Of a stretch of DNA of 64,000 nt, positions 8,464-16,491 are shown piece by piece (position 1 is the stretch's first letter; each line of letters starts with the position of its first letter). The notes beneath the pieces were generated by a model, which made no database searches, was not told the DNA's origin, and was given only the letters and a program-made list of their open reading frames with translations. The stretch lies in assembly GCF_900104845.1 (NCBI RefSeq), contig NZ_FNSR01000001.1, positions 372,001-436,000 of the forward strand, given 5' to 3'. The DNA is from Paraburkholderia caballeronis (GTDB taxonomy: Bacteria > Pseudomonadota > Gammaproteobacteria > Burkholderiales > Burkholderiaceae). Position numbers and translations under genes: made by a program.

Positions 8464-10956
8464 ATGAACGGCGTGGTACATGGAAGCAACGTCGCGCAGA
8501 CGCTGCGCGACGCGCTCGCGCACCATCGCGCCGGCCAGCTCGACGCGGCGCGCGAACTGTACGAAGCGATCCTTCGCGTCGATCCGAACCAGCATGACGC
8601 GCTGCACTTCCTCGGGCTGCTCGCATGCCAGGTGCGGCGTCACGACGTTGGCGTCGCGCTGATCGAGCGGTCGCTGGCCGTGCGGCCGGACGCGATCTAC
8701 TACAACAATTTCGGCAACGTGCTGATGGACCTGCGCCGCTTCGGCGACGCGATCGACAGCTACCGGCACGCGTTGAGCCTGAAGGCCGATTACCCCGAGG
8801 CGCACAACAACCTCGCGAACGCGCTGCGCGAGACGAAGCAGTACGACGCGTCGATGCGCGAATGCGTGGAGGCGATCCGCCTGCGGCCCGCTTATGCCGA
8901 GGCGTACAACAACCTCGGCAACGCGCTGAAGGGCATGGGTGAACTGGACGAGGCCGTCGCGAGCTACTGCAAGGCGATCGAGCTGAAGGCCGACTACGCG
9001 CTCGCGTACAGCAATCTCGCCAACGTGCTGCTCGCGCAGGGCAACGCGGACATGGCGATCGACTGCTTCCGCAAGGCGGTCGCGTTTCAGCCCGATCTGC
9101 GCAGCGCGCACCACGGCCTCGGCGGCCTGCTGCTCGCGCGCGGCGAGACGGCGGCCGCGATCGAAAGCCTCGAAAAGGCGCTCGACCCGGCCGACGCCGA
9201 AGTGCACAACACGCTCGGCTGCGCGCTGCGCGACCTCAACGATCTGGAAGGCGCGGAGCAGCGTTTCCGCGACGCGATCCGGATCGACCCGACGTTCGCG
9301 GTCGCGTACTGCAATCTCGCGGGCGTGCTGCGCAAGCAGGACCGCAACGACGAAGCGGTGGAGGCGAGCAGCCGCGCGATCGAACTCGATCCGAAGTTCA
9401 GCCCCGCCTATCGGGAGCTGAGCGTCGCGTATTACATGCTCGGCAAGCGGCCGGCGGCGATCATGGGCTTTCGCCACGCGCTCGAACTCGATCCCGAGGA
9501 CGACCAGTGCTGGTACGGGCTGTCGACCGCGCTGCGCGACGACCAGCAACTGGACGAGGCGATGGACGCCATCCAGAAGGCGCTGTCGATCGGCGTGCAG
9601 ACCGGGCAGAAATACCTCGCGCTCGGCGACATCCTGATCGCGCGCGGCGCGACGGAAGAGGGGCTCGACGCGATCCTGAAGGCGCTGGAACTCGGCAGCG
9701 AGCCGGTCCAGACGTACAACCGGCTGCTGTTCGTGATGCCGGGCTCGCCGCGTTATTCGCCGCGCGACGTGTACGAGCACGCGGTGCGCTTCGGCCAGCT
9801 GGTCGAGAAGGCCGTGAAGCCGTTCGATCCCGCGCCGCTCGTGTACGACGGCAAGCGGCCGTTGCGGATCGGCTTCGTGTCCGGCGATCTGCGCACGCAT
9901 CCGGTCGGCATCTTCCTCGAAAGCATCCTGAGCCATCTGGACCGCTCGCGCGTCGATCTGGTCGCGTACGTCACGTACAGCAAGGACGACGACGTGACCG
10001 AGCGGCTGAAGCCGCATTTTTCGGAATGGTGCCTGCTCGAAGGGATGAGCGCGCGGCAGGCGGCGCAGAAGATCCGCGACGACCAGATCGACATCCTGGT
10101 CGATCTCGCCGGCCATACCGCGTACACGGGGCTCGCGATTTTCGCGTGGCGACCCGCGCCGGTGCAGATCAGCTGGCTCGGCTTCTTTGCGACGACGGGC
10201 TGCGAGTTCATCGACTACTTCGTCGGCGACCGCTACGTGCTGCCCGAGAGCGAGGAGCAGTATTTCGTCGAGAAGCCGTGGCGGCTGCCGGACAGCTATC
10301 TGTGCTTCACGCCGCCGCCGGGCGCGCCGGACGTCGGTCCGCTGCCGATGGCGAAAAACGGTTTCGTCACGTTCGGTTATTTCGGCAAGCTGGTGAAGCT
10401 GACCGACGAGGTCGTCGAACTGTGGTGCCGGCTATTGCATCGCGTGCCGAACGCGAAGCTGTTCCTGAAGGGGATCGGGCTCGGCGCGGACTATTCGCAG
10501 TTCCGCACGATCGAGCGCTTCGCCGCGCACGGCATCGACGCGGACCGGCTGATACTCGAAGGCGAGTCGCCGCGCCTCGAATACTTCAACGCGTACAACC
10601 GCGTCGACATCATGCTGAGCCCGTTCCCGTATCCGGGCGGCACGACGACGGCCGAGGCGTTGTGGATGGGCGCGCCGGTGCTGGGCCTGAAGGGCGACCG
10701 GTTCCTCGCGCACATCTGCGAGAGCCTCGTGCACGCGGCCGGCCTCGGCGAATGGATCGCCGACGACCAGCAGCAGTATCTGGACAAGGCGATCGCGTTC
10801 GCGTCGCAGCCGGAGCAGCTTGCCGCGTTGCGCGCCGGGCTGCGCGAACACGCGCGCGGGTCGCCGATGTGCGATGCGCCGCGCTTCGCGCGCAATCTCG
10901 TGGATGCGTTCCACCAGATGTGGTCGAAGCACGTCGACGCGCAGCAGCACGCGTAA
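8464..10956 (+). CDS. SPINDLY-type O-GlcNAc transferase-like protein with ~11 TPRs (OGT paralogue 3)
   Basis: An 830 aa GT41-type protein, the largest of the three in this island. About eleven TPRs fill residues 15-410, many with the A-Y-N-N-L/A-Y-S-N-L signature of OGT repeats. The catalytic part starts near residue 465 with LRIGFVSGDLRTHPVGIF, followed by DILVDLAGHTAYTGL, then FGYFGKLVKLTDEVV, and SPFPYPGGTTTAEALWMGAPV near residue 720. The long TPR superhelix would select the protein substrate. The ATG at 8464 lies 4 bases after the stop of the previous gene. A strong hairpin terminator follows. It is likely part of a flagellin glycosylation unit with its upstream paralogue. Confidence 0.87.
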   Translation: MNGVVHGSNVAQTLRDALAHHRAGQLDAARELYEAILRVDPNQHDALHFLGLLACQVRRHDVGVALIERSLAVRPDAIYYNNFGNVLMDLRRFGDAIDSYRHALSLKADYPEAHNNLANALRETKQYDASMRECVEAIRLRPAYAEAYNNLGNALKGMGELDEAVASYCKAIELKADYALAYSNLANVLLAQGNADMAIDCFRKAVAFQPDLRSAHHGLGGLLLARGETAAAIESLEKALDPADAEVHNTLGCALRDLNDLEGAEQRFRDAIRIDPTFAVAYCNLAGVLRKQDRNDEAVEASSRAIELDPKFSPAYRELSVAYYMLGKRPAAIMGFRHALELDPEDDQCWYGLSTALRDDQQLDEAMDAIQKALSIGVQTGQKYLALGDILIARGATEEGLDAILKALELGSEPVQTYNRLLFVMPGSPRYSPRDVYEHAVRFGQLVEKAVKPFDPAPLVYDGKRPLRIGFVSGDLRTHPVGIFLESILSHLDRSRVDLVAYVTYSKDDDVTERLKPHFSEWCLLEGMSARQAAQKIRDDQIDILVDLAGHTAYTGLAIFAWRPAPVQISWLGFFATTGCEFIDYFVGDRYVLPESEEQYFVEKPWRLPDSYLCFTPPPGAPDVGPLPMAKNGFVTFGYFGKLVKLTDEVVELWCRLLHRVPNAKLFLKGIGLGADYSQFRTIERFAAHGIDADRLILEGESPRLEYFNAYNRVDIMLSPFPYPGGTTTAEALWMGAPVLGLKGDRFLAHICESLVHAAGLGEWIADDQQQYLDKAIAFASQPEQLAALRAGLREHARGSPMCDAPRFARNLVDAFHQMWSKHVDAQQHA

Positions 10957-10967
10957 GGGCAGGCCGT

Positions 10968-11031
10968 AAAAAACCGATGCCCCCGTTCGACGCCTCCTCT
11001 CGCGAGGCGTTCGAACGGGGGCATCTTTTTT
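10968..11031. terminator. Bidirectional rho-independent terminator
   Basis: A ~21-bp stem with one bulged base (10976-10996 paired with 11004-11025) is flanked by an A-run on the left and six Ts on the right. It sits between the convergent OGT-like gene and fliT, so it can stop transcription from both sides. Confidence 0.9.
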
Positions 11032-11067
11032 CGTGAGCCGGCGGCAGTCGCGCTGCCGGCGCGGGCG

Positions 11068-11370
11068 TTACCGTTGCAGCATGCCGATTGCGTGGTACTG
11101 GCTCACCGAGTTGATCCGCTGGCGCGCCTGCACGTTTTCTTCGGTCAGCCGGTCGAGACCGACCCGCGCCGCGGCGCTGATCTGCTCGTCCAGCGTCTGG
11201 ATTTCGCGGATCAGCGCGAGCGCCTTCGGCGGCTGTTCCCGCTTCAGCGACATCAGCAGCGGCGAGCGTTCCGCGATCAGCGTCTCGGCGCGCAGCCAGT
11301 CGCGTTGCAGGACGGCAGCGTGAATCTCGTGCGTCAGCTGCGCGGCACGGGTAAGCGCTTCGGTCGTCAT
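11068..11370 (-). CDS. fliT: FliT, flagellar export chaperone
   Basis: A 100 aa, mostly helical, charged protein that fits FliT, the cytoplasmic chaperone that keeps the filament cap protein FliD unfolded and delivers it to the export gate. In enteric bacteria FliT also binds FlhDC and lowers its activity. The sequence shows amphipathic helices (ALTRAAQLTHEIHAAVLQ, then EIQTLDEQISAAARVGLDRL) and no membrane segment. It starts 31 bp after the fliD stop on the same strand, so it is the last gene of a fliD-fliT unit. The name rests on size, helical pattern and position, as FliT proteins are poorly conserved. Confidence 0.8.
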   Translation of the reverse strand: MTTEALTRAAQLTHEIHAAVLQRDWLRAETLIAERSPLLMSLKREQPPKALALIREIQTLDEQISAAARVGLDRLTEENVQARQRINSVSQYHAIGMLQR

Positions 11371-11401
11371 GACGGTTCTCCCGCGCCGCGCGATGCGGCG
11401 G

Positions 11402-12853
11402 TTACTTGTTGGAGGCGAGGGTACCCGCGCTGTCCTTGCCGCCGAACAACTGCGTCAGATACTGCGTGTTGTTCTGCATCTGCGTCATCAGGTTGTTCAG
11501 CGCGGTGAATTGCGCATTGTACTGCGCGGTCAGCGCATTCTGATAATCGGTCAGTTGCGTCGACTGGTCCTGCAGATCGCTCAAATCGGCGTTCAGCGTG
11601 CTCGTGCGCTGGTCGATCATGCCGCTCGCCTGGGTGTAGGGCGTCATGAACAGGTCGAGTTTCGCGCCGATCCCGTTGAGGGGGTTGAAGACCGCCGTCA
11701 GCGCGGAACTGTTCGTCGACAGCGCGTTCTGCAGCGTGTCGTCGTCCACCGAGATCGTGCCGTCCGGCTGCAGGTTCAGCCCGATCGACGAAAGGCTGTA
11801 CGTCTTGCCGCCGCTCGTGATGCCGCTGCTGATCAGCGACGCGAGGCCGTTGGTGATGCCGTTCGTCATCGAGTCGCCGAGCAGCGGGCCGGCGGTCGAC
11901 GTGCTCTGGTTGTACGACGACAGGCTCGCGGCCGTCGTCACGTAGTTGTTGTACGCCGACACGAAGTTGTTGATCGCGGTCGTGGACGCCGACGTGTCGT
12001 TCACCAGCGTCAGCGTCTGCGTAACCGGGGTCGACGGCGTCGCGCCGTTCACGCCCGAGATGTCCAGCGTGACGCCGGTCAGCGCGTTGGTCACCGTGTT
12101 GCTCGCGCTCGTGACCTGCAGGCCGTTGATGCTGAGCTGCGCGTCCTGGCCGGCGACGACGCCCTGCGAGAACAGCGCGGTGCTGTTGCCCGACGAGTCC
12201 GTCGCGGTGACGTTGCTCGTCAGCGTGATCGTGTTGGCCTGGCCAGTCTGCTTCGAGGTGAGCAGCAAGTGCTGACCGTCGGTCGCGTTCACGACGGTCG
12301 CGCTGACGCCCGGATTGCCCGCGGAGTTGTTGATGGCCGTCGCGATCGCCGACAGCGATTCGCCCGACGTCACCGACACGTTCATCGACGAGCTGCCGAC
12401 CTGCAGCGTCATCGTGCCGGCGTTCAGCGTGGACGTGGACGGCAAGGCGATCGACTGCGCCGAGCTGGCCGTCGCCAGTTGCGAGACGCTGACGGAGTAG
12501 CTGCCGGTGACGGCGCCCGTCGTGGTGCTCGCGGTGATGCCGGTGCCGTTCAGCGAGGCTTTCACCTGCGACAGCGCCGTGCCGTCGAGGAAGCCGGACA
12601 GCGCGTCGTCGAGCGACGACAGCGCGGACTGGATCTTGCCGATCGCCGACAGCTCGGTGTTGTCGGACGATTGCTGGGTCGCGATCGCGCTCGCCTGCGC
12701 AGAGGTCTTCGAGGTGACCATTGCCTGCACGAGCGAGTTGATGTCCAGCGTCGAGCCGGTTGCGCCGTCGATGATCGACTGCGCTGCCTGGGCCAGTTGC
12801 GAGTTAAGGTCGGCCGCTGTCGTGCCGCTCGTGGTCGTGACGGTTGAGGTCAT
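11402..12853 (-). CDS. fliD: FliD, flagellar filament cap (HAP2)
   Basis: A 483 aa filament cap protein. It is exported through the flagellar type III system and sits as a multimer at the filament tip, where it folds arriving flagellin. The N-terminal region has LDINSLVQAMVTSKTSAQAS (near residues 38-57), the conserved FliD_N signature. The C-terminal region ends in a coiled coil with QMQNNTQYLTQLF. The middle is Thr/Ser-rich. Cys is absent, as usual for exported axial proteins. The ATG at 12853 has a GGAG upstream. It is followed by fliT and preceded by fliC on the same strand, with a hairpin between fliC and fliD. Confidence 0.95.
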   Translation of the reverse strand: MTSTVTTTSGTTAADLNSQLAQAAQSIIDGATGSTLDINSLVQAMVTSKTSAQASAIATQQSSDNTELSAIGKIQSALSSLDDALSGFLDGTALSQVKASLNGTGITASTTTGAVTGSYSVSVSQLATASSAQSIALPSTSTLNAGTMTLQVGSSSMNVSVTSGESLSAIATAINNSAGNPGVSATVVNATDGQHLLLTSKQTGQANTITLTSNVTATDSSGNSTALFSQGVVAGQDAQLSINGLQVTSASNTVTNALTGVTLDISGVNGATPSTPVTQTLTLVNDTSASTTAINNFVSAYNNYVTTAASLSSYNQSTSTAGPLLGDSMTNGITNGLASLISSGITSGGKTYSLSSIGLNLQPDGTISVDDDTLQNALSTNSSALTAVFNPLNGIGAKLDLFMTPYTQASGMIDQRTSTLNADLSDLQDQSTQLTDYQNALTAQYNAQFTALNNLMTQMQNNTQYLTQLFGGKDSAGTLASNK

Positions 12854-12906
12854 GCCGAATTCTCCGCGCGCCTGGCCGCATGCCAGAGCGGTATCGGTTG
12901 AAATAC

Positions 12907-12932
12907 CGACAGGAAGGCAAGCCTTCCTGTCG
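12907..12932 (-). terminator. Hairpin between fliC and fliD
   Basis: A perfect 12-bp inverted repeat (CGACAGGAAGGC / GCCTTCCTGTCG) with a 2-base centre lies 87 bp after the fliC stop. On the minus strand it is followed by GGTATTT, a weak T-run. It probably ends or attenuates the abundant fliC transcript before fliD. Confidence 0.65.
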
Positions 12933-13018
12933 TTTGTATGGGGTAAGCCGGCGCGGGTGGGCGGGCGTGGCCGCCGTCCGCGCCGGGGTGGCGCGCATCA
13001 TCGCGCGCCGGGTGCATC

Positions 13019-13837
13019 TTACTGGAGAAGCTTCAGGATCTGTTGCGGCAGCGAGTTCGCTTGCGCCAGCACCGAGATACCTGCTTGTTGCAGCACCTGC
13101 GCCTTGCTCAGGTTCGCCGTTTCCTGCGCGAAGTCCGCGTCGGTGATCTGCGATTCGGCGGCGCTCAGGTTCGTCGATTCCGTTTGCGTGCTCGTGACGG
13201 TTTCCTGCAGCGTGTTTTGCTGCGCGCCGAGCTGCGCCTGATACACGTTGATCTGCGTGAGCGCGTTGTCGATCGTGGTCATCGCCGTTTGCGCGCCGGC
13301 CGACGTCGAGATGTTGATGCCGTCGACGCCGAGGCCCGCAGCGTTGAACACCGTGCCGCCGAAGTTGATGCTGACGAACTGGCCCGAGAACGCGCCGACC
13401 TGGAAGTTCAGCGTGCCGGCAGCCGACAGGATGTTGATGCCGTTGAACGACGTTTGTTGCGCAACGCGGCTGATTTCGCCCAGACGGGTCGTGACTTCCG
13501 ATTGCAGATCCTGCAGCGCCGACGAGTCGAGCGAGCCGTCACCTGCCTGCACTGCCAGCTGGCGGATACGTTGCAGGTTGTCGATCGTCGATTGCAGCGC
13601 GCCGTTCGCCGTTTGCACGAGCGAGATCGCGTCGTTCGCGTTCGCAACGCCCTGGTTCAGCGCGTTGATCGACTTCGTTTGCGACGTGGCGATCGCGTAA
13701 CCTGCTGCGTCGTCCGCGGCGGTGTTGATACGCTTGCCCGACGACAGGCGGTTGATTGCCTGCGACAGCGCGTTTTGCGAACCCGACAGGTTCGTCTGCG
13801 CCGTCAGGGACATGATGTTGGTGTTGATATTCAGCAT
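13019..13837 (-). CDS. fliC: FliC, flagellin (short form)
   Basis: The filament subunit, 272 aa. The N-terminal D0/D1 part starts MLNINTNIMSLTAQTNL and has LSSGKRINTAADDAAG near residues 31-46, followed by QRIRQLAVQAGDGSL. The C-terminal D1/D0 part has ADFAQETANLSKAQVLQQAG and ends SLPQQILKLLQ. Only a brief central stretch (about residues 140-190) separates them, so the variable outer D2/D3 domains are missing or minimal. Typical Burkholderia flagellins are clearly longer. It has an upstream GAGGA ribosome site, a ~100 nt leader and a sigma-28 promoter. The neighbouring glycosylation genes make Ser/Thr in the exposed centre likely glycan sites, which is inference. Confidence 0.96.
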   Translation of the reverse strand: MLNINTNIMSLTAQTNLSGSQNALSQAINRLSSGKRINTAADDAAGYAIATSQTKSINALNQGVANANDAISLVQTANGALQSTIDNLQRIRQLAVQAGDGSLDSSALQDLQSEVTTRLGEISRVAQQTSFNGINILSAAGTLNFQVGAFSGQFVSINFGGTVFNAAGLGVDGINISTSAGAQTAMTTIDNALTQINVYQAQLGAQQNTLQETVTSTQTESTNLSAAESQITDADFAQETANLSKAQVLQQAGISVLAQANSLPQQILKLLQ

Positions 13838-13938
13838 TTGCGTCCTCGTTTGTAAAACGCCTTAGAGTTGGCTCTTTATTGCTTCGGCGTCGCGCTGTCG
13901 CTTGGTTTCTTCGGGTCGCGCTGACTGCCTTACCCTGG

Positions 13939-13965
13939 TTGACGGCGCGTGGAGAACAAACTTTA
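13939..13965 (-). promoter_or_regulatory. Sigma-28 (FliA) promoter of fliC
   Basis: On the minus strand the site reads TAAAGTTT, then 11 bases, then GCCGTCAA. The FliA consensus is TAAAGTTT-N11-GCCGATAA, so the -35 part is perfect and the -10 part matches 6 of 8. It lies about 100 bp before the fliC start. Confidence 0.88.
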
Positions 13966-14599
13966 GGTGCCCGATTGTTACGAATTGATAGATCTGCTTC
14001 GCCGCGGTGAGCGCCGCCCCGCTGCCGGCGGGGGCGATGCGGTATCGGCGCGCGATGGGTTGAGACGTTGCATCGCATGGTCGGCTCCGGCTCACCGCAT
14101 GCCGGAAAATGCGCGATGCATGGCGCGGTTTGCCTCGCGGAGCGGGCTGCGCCGATGGCTGTGCTGCGGCGGCATCGGGGCCCCCACAAACGCCGAAACG
14201 TCGCTCGCACCGGGGTTTACGGACGGTGAACGGGGCCGGTCAGCGGCTCGACGGCAGCCGGGGATTCGGCAAGTCCCTGACCGGACACAAGAAACGGTGG
14301 TTTGCCGATACATTTCCTGATATCATGTCGGGCGAATTGAGATCCTTGCCTGGTTTTGCCGCCGTAATCCGTTACTGTCGACGGGGGCGAACCGGCGGTT
14401 GGACGCGATGCAGCAGGGTGCGTCCGGCCGCGTTCCGCAGTGAACCCCCTACTTCTCTTTTCCGGCCTCCGTGGCCGCCTTGCCTCTCGTTTCGGGCTCC
14501 GTGGCCAGTTGCCCGCCGGAACGATCGGAGGGGCCGGCGTGCGAGCAGCTTTGCGCTCGCGCGATTGAAACCATATCAAGCGATTGAGTTAGGAATTAC
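13966..14599. other. Long intergenic region between fliC and rpsU
   Basis: About 630 bp with no convincing gene. It must carry the promoter and leader of rpsU. A GCCGATAC box near 14300 resembles a FliA -10 element but lacks a good -35. A TATCAT just after it is a possible -10 element. I see no tRNA or clear small RNA. Confidence 0.4.
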
Positions 14600-14812
14600 A
14601 TGACGACGATTCTTCTGAAGGAAAACGAGCCGTTTGAAGTGGCGATCCGCCGCTTCCGCCGTGCGATCGAAAAAAACGGCCTGATCGCCGAACTGCGTGA
14701 GCGCCAGTCTTACGAGAAGCCGACCGCCGTGCGCAAGCGCAAGAAGGCCGCTGCGGTCAAGCGTCTGCACAAGCGCCTGCGCAGCCAGATGCTGCCGAAG
14801 AAGCTGCACTAA
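14600..14812 (+). CDS. rpsU: Ribosomal protein S21
   Basis: A 70 aa, very basic protein matching bacterial S21 over its full length. It has [19 protein letters not shown] at the N-terminus and a Lys/Arg-rich tail with [16 protein letters not shown]21 binds the 30S platform near the 3' end of 16S rRNA and aids initiation. The ATG at 14600 follows AGGAATTAC. A strong hairpin lies 25 bp after the stop. It is a single gene, not in an operon with the flagellar genes. Confidence 0.97.
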   Translation: MTTILLKENEPFEVAIRRFRRAIEKNGLIAELRERQSYEKPTAVRKRKKAAAVKRLHKRLRSQMLPKKLH

Positions 14813-14836
14813 GCCGCTTTTTTCGCAGGTCCGCCG

Positions 14837-14875
14837 GACGGCGGTGCATGCTTCGCAAGAAGCAGCACCGCCGTC
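14837..14875 (+). terminator. Hairpin after rpsU
   Basis: An 11-bp perfect stem (GACGGCGGTGC / GCACCGCCGTC) encloses a second small stem (GCTTC / GAAGC). It is followed by TGCGTTT, so the T-run is short. The position right after rpsU supports a terminator. Confidence 0.65.
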
Positions 14876-14947
14876 TGCGTTTGGGGTGATGCCGAAAGCG
14901 GGGCGCGTTTATTTCGCCGGCGGCCCGGCCGTGTGCCCGATAACTAT

Positions 14948-15388
14948 TCAGGCTGCATGCCGGACGCCGTCCGACGACAGGCCGAACTGCGCGGCAATTG
15001 CGGTCAGCCGGCCGCGCCATTCCCATGCGCCGAATACGTCGTGGACGTTCTGCAGGCAGCCGAGCAGATCGACGGTCGCCGGATCGTAGATGTTGATGCG
15101 CGCGCGCAGCAGCGCCTTCTTCAGCGCGGCGACGCCGACGTCCATATAGAGCGGCACTTCGCTCGCCGGTTTGCCGATATAACGGACCGGGATGCCTTCC
15201 ATCGCGCTCACGTAGTCGCGCGGCCGGATCAGGTTGCCGATCGGACAGCCCCCATAACTGAGGCTGCTGCAACTGCCGCGATAGGCGCCGCCGCCGCGGG
15301 GCAGCAGCGCCGCGCGCCCCTGGCCCAGAAGATGGGCGACGGCCCGGTCGAAGATCTCCTGATGGGTCAGGAAGTGGACGTTTTTCAT
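14948..15388 (-). CDS. Uncharacterised protein, 146 aa
   Basis: I do not recognise this family. It starts MKNVHFLTHQEIFDRAVAHL at an ATG preceded by AGGGGG. A Gly/Cys-rich patch follows (RGGGAYRGSCSSLSYGGCPIG, about residues 31-51), then a region with RDYVSAMEGIPVRYIG, and a helical C-terminus with FGAWEWRGRLTAIAAQFG. There is no signal peptide or membrane segment. Two Cys in the Gly-rich patch and one near residue 111 could bind metal, but the spacing is not a known motif. Codon use is like its neighbours. It lies alone between rpsU and tag, both likely separate units. Confidence 0.65.
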   Translation of the reverse strand: MKNVHFLTHQEIFDRAVAHLLGQGRAALLPRGGGAYRGSCSSLSYGGCPIGNLIRPRDYVSAMEGIPVRYIGKPASEVPLYMDVGVAALKKALLRARINIYDPATVDLLGCLQNVHDVFGAWEWRGRLTAIAAQFGLSSDGVRHAA

Positions 15389-15740
15389 TGCAGCCCCCTG
15401 CGCGACGCACAGCGGATGTCTCCCCATCGAGCGCGGCGCATGCGTCGATGCGCGTTCCCGCGGCGCGCCTGCACTCGCTGACAGTTATAACGGCGCGCGG
15501 CGGGAAAAGCGTTATGCGCCGCACGCTTCGCGGGCGATTGAGCAGCGATGCGAAACGTGCGCGGCGTGGGGCGAAGCTCGCGCAGCCTTATGGGGTAATG
15601 CTTTGCGGGGTGCCGCGAAGGCCGCCAGGGACTTTCCCGCATAGAGGGCAATAGAGCGGCCGGCCGTTGCCAAAACGCGTCATGCCGATGCGGCTTCACG
15701 CGCGCAGGCCGAGCGGCGATGGTCCGGCCGACGGGCTCGT

Positions 15741-16337
15741 TCAGTGTGCCGCGCGCGCCCGTCGCTTCTTGCCCAGCGCGGCGCATGCGGCGCGGCAATC
15801 GCAATTGCGCTCGTGGTCGTTGACCATCCCGACGGCCTGCATGAACGCATAGCAGATCGTCGTGCCGACGAACTTGCAGCCGTACTGCTTCAGCGCCTTG
15901 CTGAGCGCGTCCGATACCTCGGTCGATGCGGGCGCGTCGCGATACGTCGCCCAGTCGTTCTGGAGCGGCGTGCCGCCGACGAACGACCAGACGAACTGCG
16001 CGAGCGAGCCGTGCTCGTCGCGAATCTGCTGCACCGCGCGCGCATTCAGGATCGCCGCTTCGATCTTGTTGCGGTTGCGGACGATCGATGCGTCCTGCAA
16101 CAGCATTTCGACCTGCTTCGGCGTGAAGCGGGCGACCTTGTCCACGTCGAAGTTCGCGAATGCGCGGCGATAGCCTTCGCGCTTGTTCAGGATCGTCGAC
16201 CATGACAGCCCGGCCTGTGCGCCCTCCAGCACGAGCATCTCGAACAGGTGGCGGTCGTCGTGCGACGGCACTCCCCATTCGGTGTCGTGGTAGTGCGCGA
16301 GCGAGTCGGTGGTCGCCCAGTTGCAGCGGTGAGTCAC
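15741..16337 (-). CDS. tag: DNA-3-methyladenine glycosylase I
   Basis: A 198 aa base-excision repair enzyme that removes 3-methyladenine from DNA. The N-terminus reads HRCNWATTDSLAHYHDTEWG, with the family's zinc-ligand Cys and conserved Y-H-D-x-E-W-G. Next comes LFEMLVLEGAQAGLSWSTIL. The C-terminus has KFVGTTICYAFMQAVGMVNDH followed by C-x-C-R (residues 181-185), which supplies His and Cys ligands of the Tag zinc snap. The GTG start at 16337 has GGAGG 8 bases upstream and gives the usual length; the frame continues further but without family similarity. Confidence 0.94.
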   Translation of the reverse strand: MTHRCNWATTDSLAHYHDTEWGVPSHDDRHLFEMLVLEGAQAGLSWSTILNKREGYRRAFANFDVDKVARFTPKQVEMLLQDASIVRNRNKIEAAILNARAVQQIRDEHGSLAQFVWSFVGGTPLQNDWATYRDAPASTEVSDALSKALKQYGCKFVGTTICYAFMQAVGMVNDHERNCDCRAACAALGKKRRARAAH

Positions 16338-16491
16338 GGTCGATGCCTCCTCTTCGGATGTTTCAGGACGACGCCAGCATAGCGGATCGCGCCCGCTCGG
16401 CCACCCTGGCCATCCGGCCAATTGTGCGATCGCGGCAGACCCGTTAGTCTCTGCGGCACGACCTATTTCGCGTATCGCGCGGGCAATCATC

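Noticed and set aside
14300..14330. GCCGATAC box before rpsU resembling a sigma-28 -10 element
   Set aside because: No TAAAGTTT-like box lies 11 or 12 bases upstream, and rpsU is a housekeeping gene.
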